Source: Papilionanthe hookeriana x Papilionanthe teres
Taxonomy: Eukaryota; Streptophyta; Magnoliopsida; Asparagales; Orchidaceae
Reading direction: 5' to 3'
Length of the DNA: 64,000 bases
Assembly: GCA_022702705.1 (NCBI GenBank)
Contig: CM040434.1
Coordinates: 23,540,001 to 23,604,000, forward strand
Both the position numbers and the translations under genes were made by a program. Below, piece after piece: positions 59,888 to 64,000 of the stretch. Numbering within the stretch: position 1 is the stretch's first letter; each line of letters begins with the position of its first letter. The notes under the pieces were generated by a model that searched no databases, was not told where the DNA came from, and worked only from the letters and a program-made list of their open reading frames with translations.

Positions 59888-60320
59888 TTTAATTCAATTT
59901 AATTTTAACTTTAATTTAATTTAATTTTAATTTTAATTTAATTTAATTGAATTCAATTTAGTTTGATTTGATGTTAAATTAATTTAATTTGATTTAATTT
60001 CCTTTAATTTAATTTAATTTGATTTAATTTTTAATTTAATTTGATTTAATTTAATTTAATTTAATTTAATTTAATATGTTTTAATTTAATTTAATTTAAT
60101 TTAATTTGTTTTAATTTAATTAAGTCTAATTTAATTTAATTTATTCATTTAATTTAATTTAATTTAATTTATTCATTTAATTTAATTTAATTTAATTTAA
60201 TTTAATTTATTCATTTAATTTAATTTAATTTGTTTGTTTAATTTAATTTAATTTAATTTAATTTAATTAATTTATTTAATTTAATTTTTAATTTAATTTA
60301 ATTTAATTTATTTATTTAAT
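59888..60320. repeat. (TTTAA)n low-complexity tract in G5
   Basis: ~430 bp of TTTAATTTAA repeats. Longer than, and interrupted differently from, the G4 tract. Confidence 0.9.
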
Positions 60321-62930
60321 TTTAATTGAAATTTTAAAAGAGTTTAATAATTTAACTTTAGTTTAATGATTAAGTTTTTTTTTTAAAATATTTTAAATTT
60401 GAGTTATCATTTTAATTAAGAATTAAATATTAATGAGATGATTAATTTAGGGATTTTTTAAATTAAAGGATAAATCTCTTCCCAACAATATCCCTATTTT
60501 AATAATTCCAATTTTATTATTCTTCCCAAATTTAATCAATTATTTAATTAAGGTTTAATTATTTTAAATTGTTTAATGGGTTTCTACCCTTTAATTATTT
60601 AGATTCCAATCATCCAAATCAAATTAAGATCAAATATTTTACTTGTTAATTTTATTAAACCTAAAGTTTTAATTAAGGGTTAAAATTTTAATTACCATTT
60701 TGCCCTTTAAGCTTAATAATTTCATAACTCACTAAATTGAGCTTAAATGAACTTGAAATTTTTATATGACTTCACTCATATGTCAATAAAGACATGAGAG
60801 GAGAAAATATGATTTTTCTGTATTTAATTTATTTATATAATTATTTTTGGTAGAAAATAGAGATTTCCAAGGAAAATTTAATAACATGATCAAGGGAATA
60901 TTTCTGTCCTTAAGAAAATTAGGGGGCATTCCTAATGACCAGAGGACCATTTGGACCAATTTTGGTGATTTTTTGAATTATATTATTTTTATTATAATTA
61001 TTTTTAGTTTTGGAGTATTAATTAATTTAAAAAATAAAATAAAGGTTGAAAAATGAAATTTATATTTTTCAAAAATCTCTCTGATATCAAGGAAACCAGA
61101 TAATCAATTTTTGCAATTTTCTGATTTTCCTATGATTTATTATAATTATTTTAGTGAAAATGCTAGAAAATACATTTTTTTAATTTTAAAATTACCCTAG
61201 AGCTTTAAAATTTAATATCTCATTAAATAGACCTAAGAAAAATATGGTGTTTGTTCCTAAGTGATTAAAATTAAAAATGTGACATTTTGGTGAATTTTAT
61301 TATTTTTGTGATTTTTATTATTTTTTAATTATTAAAAATATTAAAATAATATTAAAAATAAACTTTTTAGAAAATTAAAATTTTAATTTTCTTAAATTCC
61401 CCTAATATCAGAGAGGCTCCAAAACCAATTTGGTGAATTTTTGAAAGGTATTTTGAAAGTTATGAATTTTTGAAATTTAAATTGATTAAATGGCTTAATC
61501 AACCCATTTAGTAGGGCTAACCAAGTCCAATTGACTTCAAATTTTTATGGTGGGTTCCTCTGATCCTAAAGGTCAGTGGAGAATTGATTTCAAGTCAATT
61601 TGATGTATGGTTAACTCTAATTAATTAGGGATTTATTTTGGGTGTTTAAGCTAATTAGGGTTATTTTAAATGAGTTAACTCAAAACCTATTTTTCCTAGA
61701 GGTCCTACGGTCATAAGAGACATCACCAAATTTTCATAGAATTTATTACACAACATGCTAATTATTGGAATTAAAATACTCAAAACGAGTAACATGAATT
61801 TGAAAAATCAATAACTTCTCATAGGGATGGCCTCGACTTTGGAAAATTCGGGGAATGTTCCCAAATTCAGAGGCTTCAAAAGCCCTATGGTCTCATGCCA
61901 TGGTGAATTTCTTACATGCATGGAGAATTAAAATAGTGCAGACAGTAAATAAATTATTAAAAATAAAATACTTGATGAAATTAAATGATTCCTTTTCCAC
62001 ATTATTCTCCTCTGTTCAGTCGAGCAAGAGGGTATTTTTATTTTATTTTTATGATTTTCCTACACAAAGTTATGAATTTTTGAAGTTTAGGGAATTAAAT
62101 AAATAGAAAAAAATCCTAATTTTCTATTTATCCACGCGGCGCCACGCCATCCTCGGCAGCTCCGAACGCACACACGTCGTCTTTTGATTCGGCGCCGCCA
62201 TTTGAGTCAGCAGCCCGGGCCCCGCGGTTCACGTACCATCTCCTGGTCCGACGCCATCTGAGCCGTCCGTCCGCGCGTGTATTAAATGGACGGTATCAGT
62301 TCATCGTCCCCGAGCGTCCTCACCCGAGAGCCGTCCACACTAAATCCCTAATATCTCTCTTGATACTCGATGGATTTCCGTGTTCTTATGCTCTATGGAT
62401 TCGTCTTGAGAAGACGAACACATCCATACGGTTTATGTGGGATGAAATTTACTCAATAAAAATGGAGAATGTTCAGAAGCTCGGGAAGAAGAATGAGGCC
62501 ATACCATTGCTCAGAGAAGTGTGGCTTCGATCTGAGGGTTGTTTCACCTTCGATTGGATCCCAGCAAGCTCCAGATTAAGTCTCCTAGTGCGGTGAATTG
62601 CTCAGGTAGGATTTCGACCACGGCCCGATCACAAAGCTTGGAGGCTGGAGCAGCCGGGTGGCTTGGAGATGGGGCTTTTGCTTGGTGGACACCTTCTCTT
62701 GGTCCGAGTGAAGGTGTAGGACCAATCGATTTGAGGATTGGCTCACCGTGGAGAAGTATCCTGGTTTTGGGCTTGGATTTCAACTCGAAATTGAGCTCGC
62801 GAGAGGAAATGGCGGGGAGATTCCGGTGGGGATCAAGTGCTGCTATGTATGGGGAGTAGTACTGGAACAATTTTGGCGAGTTTCCTTAAGGTTTGTTTCG
62901 AGCACCTCTCATGGCCGAGAAGGAGTGGTG

Positions 62931-62938
62931 TTTAAATA
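62931..62938 (-). promoter_or_regulatory. TATA box of G5
   Basis: Minus-strand CCTATTTAAACACC at the position conserved in all family-G copies. A downstream AATGGTATGG (near 62500) matches the candidate splice donor of G4. Confidence 0.55.
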
Positions 62939-64000
62939 GGAGAGGGTGGAGGGCCTCCCGGTGAGAGTTAGGGCTTGGGATCAGCTTGCTCTTGGCAAGA
63001 GAAGAACGATTACAAAGGCCAGCTGGGGATGGGGCGGCTCGGCGAGGGAGAATTCCAAAGTTGGCTCACATGTGAGCTCTCGGCCATGGGGTTTTCCGGC
63101 GAACTGGTGGCCAGCCGACCAGGCATGGGTCACCCTCGAGGTCGAGTGGGTCGGGGCGGGACTTGGTGCAAGCAATTGGCAATTGCCATGTGTAAAGGCT
63201 TTGATCCAAAGTAGAATGGGGCATGGCTAGTTTTGAGTCTAAATGGGTCAATCCACCCATTTGGGCTTGGTGCACCCTTCAAGGTGGCTTTGGATGCTTG
63301 TGGGGGATCAAAGGGATCCAGCTGGTTTGGCATGGAGAAGTCTCCATCCAAATATATTTGGATTAAATTTAAGTTTAGGTGAAACATGATTAAGGCTAAT
63401 GAGCTTTAGGGATTAAGGAAAGCCCCCCCTCTTCTTACCCAATATGGCATGGTGGAGTGTCCAAGGCTTTCATGGCTCACATGTGGCTCATGCATGGCCT
63501 CAATGGCTCACATTTGGCTTGGCAAAGTTTGGTCGATTTCATGAAAATGGATTTTAGGAATTTTTGGTAATTTGATGTAAATTTGTATGAAACTTGATTT
63601 GGAATGATTTGATGATGAATTTAGGACTTAGGTATTGAGTTTAATTGAAAGTATGATGAGGGGAAATGTCATATGGGCTTTGAGACCAATTTTGGGCCTT
63701 TGGATGTGGTAAAAGATGGGCTTTTAAAATGGTTTAAGGAATGGGCCTTTAAGTTTAAAAATGAGTTTATGGATGGGAATTTTGTAAAGAGGTTGGGCCA
63801 AATAATTGTTGGGTTTAGCTCATGGATGTGTCATGAGTGACTTGAAGCAAATTGGGGGTGATTTGGGTTTGAATTGGGTTGAATTTGGGCTCTTTTGGTG
63901 AATGGGCCAATATAGGTCCAAGTGGGCCAAGTTAGGCCAATGTTGGGCTAGGGTTGAAATTGATGTAAAATTAATGTTGAGAAATGTTTATGGGAGTGTT

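Larger units (their letters stand above)
57770..64000 (-). repeat. G5: giant LTR, minus strand, runs off the window
   Basis: Starts TGTCGGCACTATTTTTAGG after AACTC and parallels G4 throughout: stem-loops (58096-58175), (TTTAA)n tract (59888-60320), AT-rich middle, CpG-rich block (62130-62340), TATTTAAA promoter (62931-62938, -), and the G-rich TTGGGCC part at the end. About 1.2 kb would remain to the right if it has G4's length. Open frames of 60-110 codons in the GC-rich part occur on both strands, do not keep frame with G4 and are not considered genes. Confidence 0.85.

Noticed and set aside
1..64000. CRISPR arrays, rRNA, tRNA genes, viral integrations
   Set aside because: No regularly spaced short repeats, no rRNA-like sequence, no cloverleaf recognised by eye and no plant-virus protein motifs. 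A tRNA scan would be needed to exclude tRNAs.

Overview
The window looks like repeat-packed nuclear DNA of a seed plant, most likely an angiosperm. The base composition is AT-rich. The mobile-element families are plant-specific (Athila-type Ty3/gypsy with the plant Transposase_32-like accessory ORFs, Ty1/copia, PIF/Harbinger, Mutator-type MITEs). One host-type gene with a plant-like 3' flank is visible. I cannot name the species. There is no bacterial-style operon, CRISPR array or rRNA, and I recognised no tRNA.

Left part (1-15 kb), the only gene-like island. It starts with the last ~945 bp of a giant LTR (family 'G'). An unannotatable stretch follows. Next is a PIF/Harbinger element with matching terminal repeats and a TAA target duplication (3632-7516), which carries a C-terminal transposase fragment and a GRF zinc-finger/transmembrane ORF. 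A 196-bp Mutator-type MITE with an exact 9-bp target duplication, a tandem duplication, a decayed copia polymerase and a foldback MITE come next. A single-exon tail-anchored membrane protein gene (10894-11382, or from 10735) is the best host-gene candidate. Fragments of a second copia element close this part.

Right part (15-64 kb), a deep nest of two retrotransposon types. (1) Family G: ~6-7.5 kb non-coding sequences bounded by TGTTGACCTCA...TGCCGACA(CA). They behave as giant (solo) LTRs, with a core promoter ~2-2.4 kb inside and a hairpin-rich 3' part. Copy G4 (34623-42076) is complete with the 5-bp duplication ATATG. It sits in opposite orientation inside G3, whose halves are 29542-34622 and 42077-42646. 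(2) Athila-like elements. H1 (22.3-29.5 kb, +) and H2 (42.6-48.4 kb, -) have ~1.63-kb LTRs and two different Transposase_32-like ORFs between integrase and 3' LTR. Element I (48.6-57.8 kb, -) has ~2.2-kb LTRs, gag and protease, but no reverse transcriptase or integrase.

The inferred order on the right is H2 <- G7 <- I <- G5, each inserted into the previous one and running off the window edge. Nearly every element ORF is broken by stops or frameshifts. What stands out is conserved non-coding structure: stem-loops in G with compensatory base changes between copies, a GC-rich dyad motif shared by the H LTR and the leaders of its accessory ORFs, and a conserved purine-tract block near the 3' end of both H and I.
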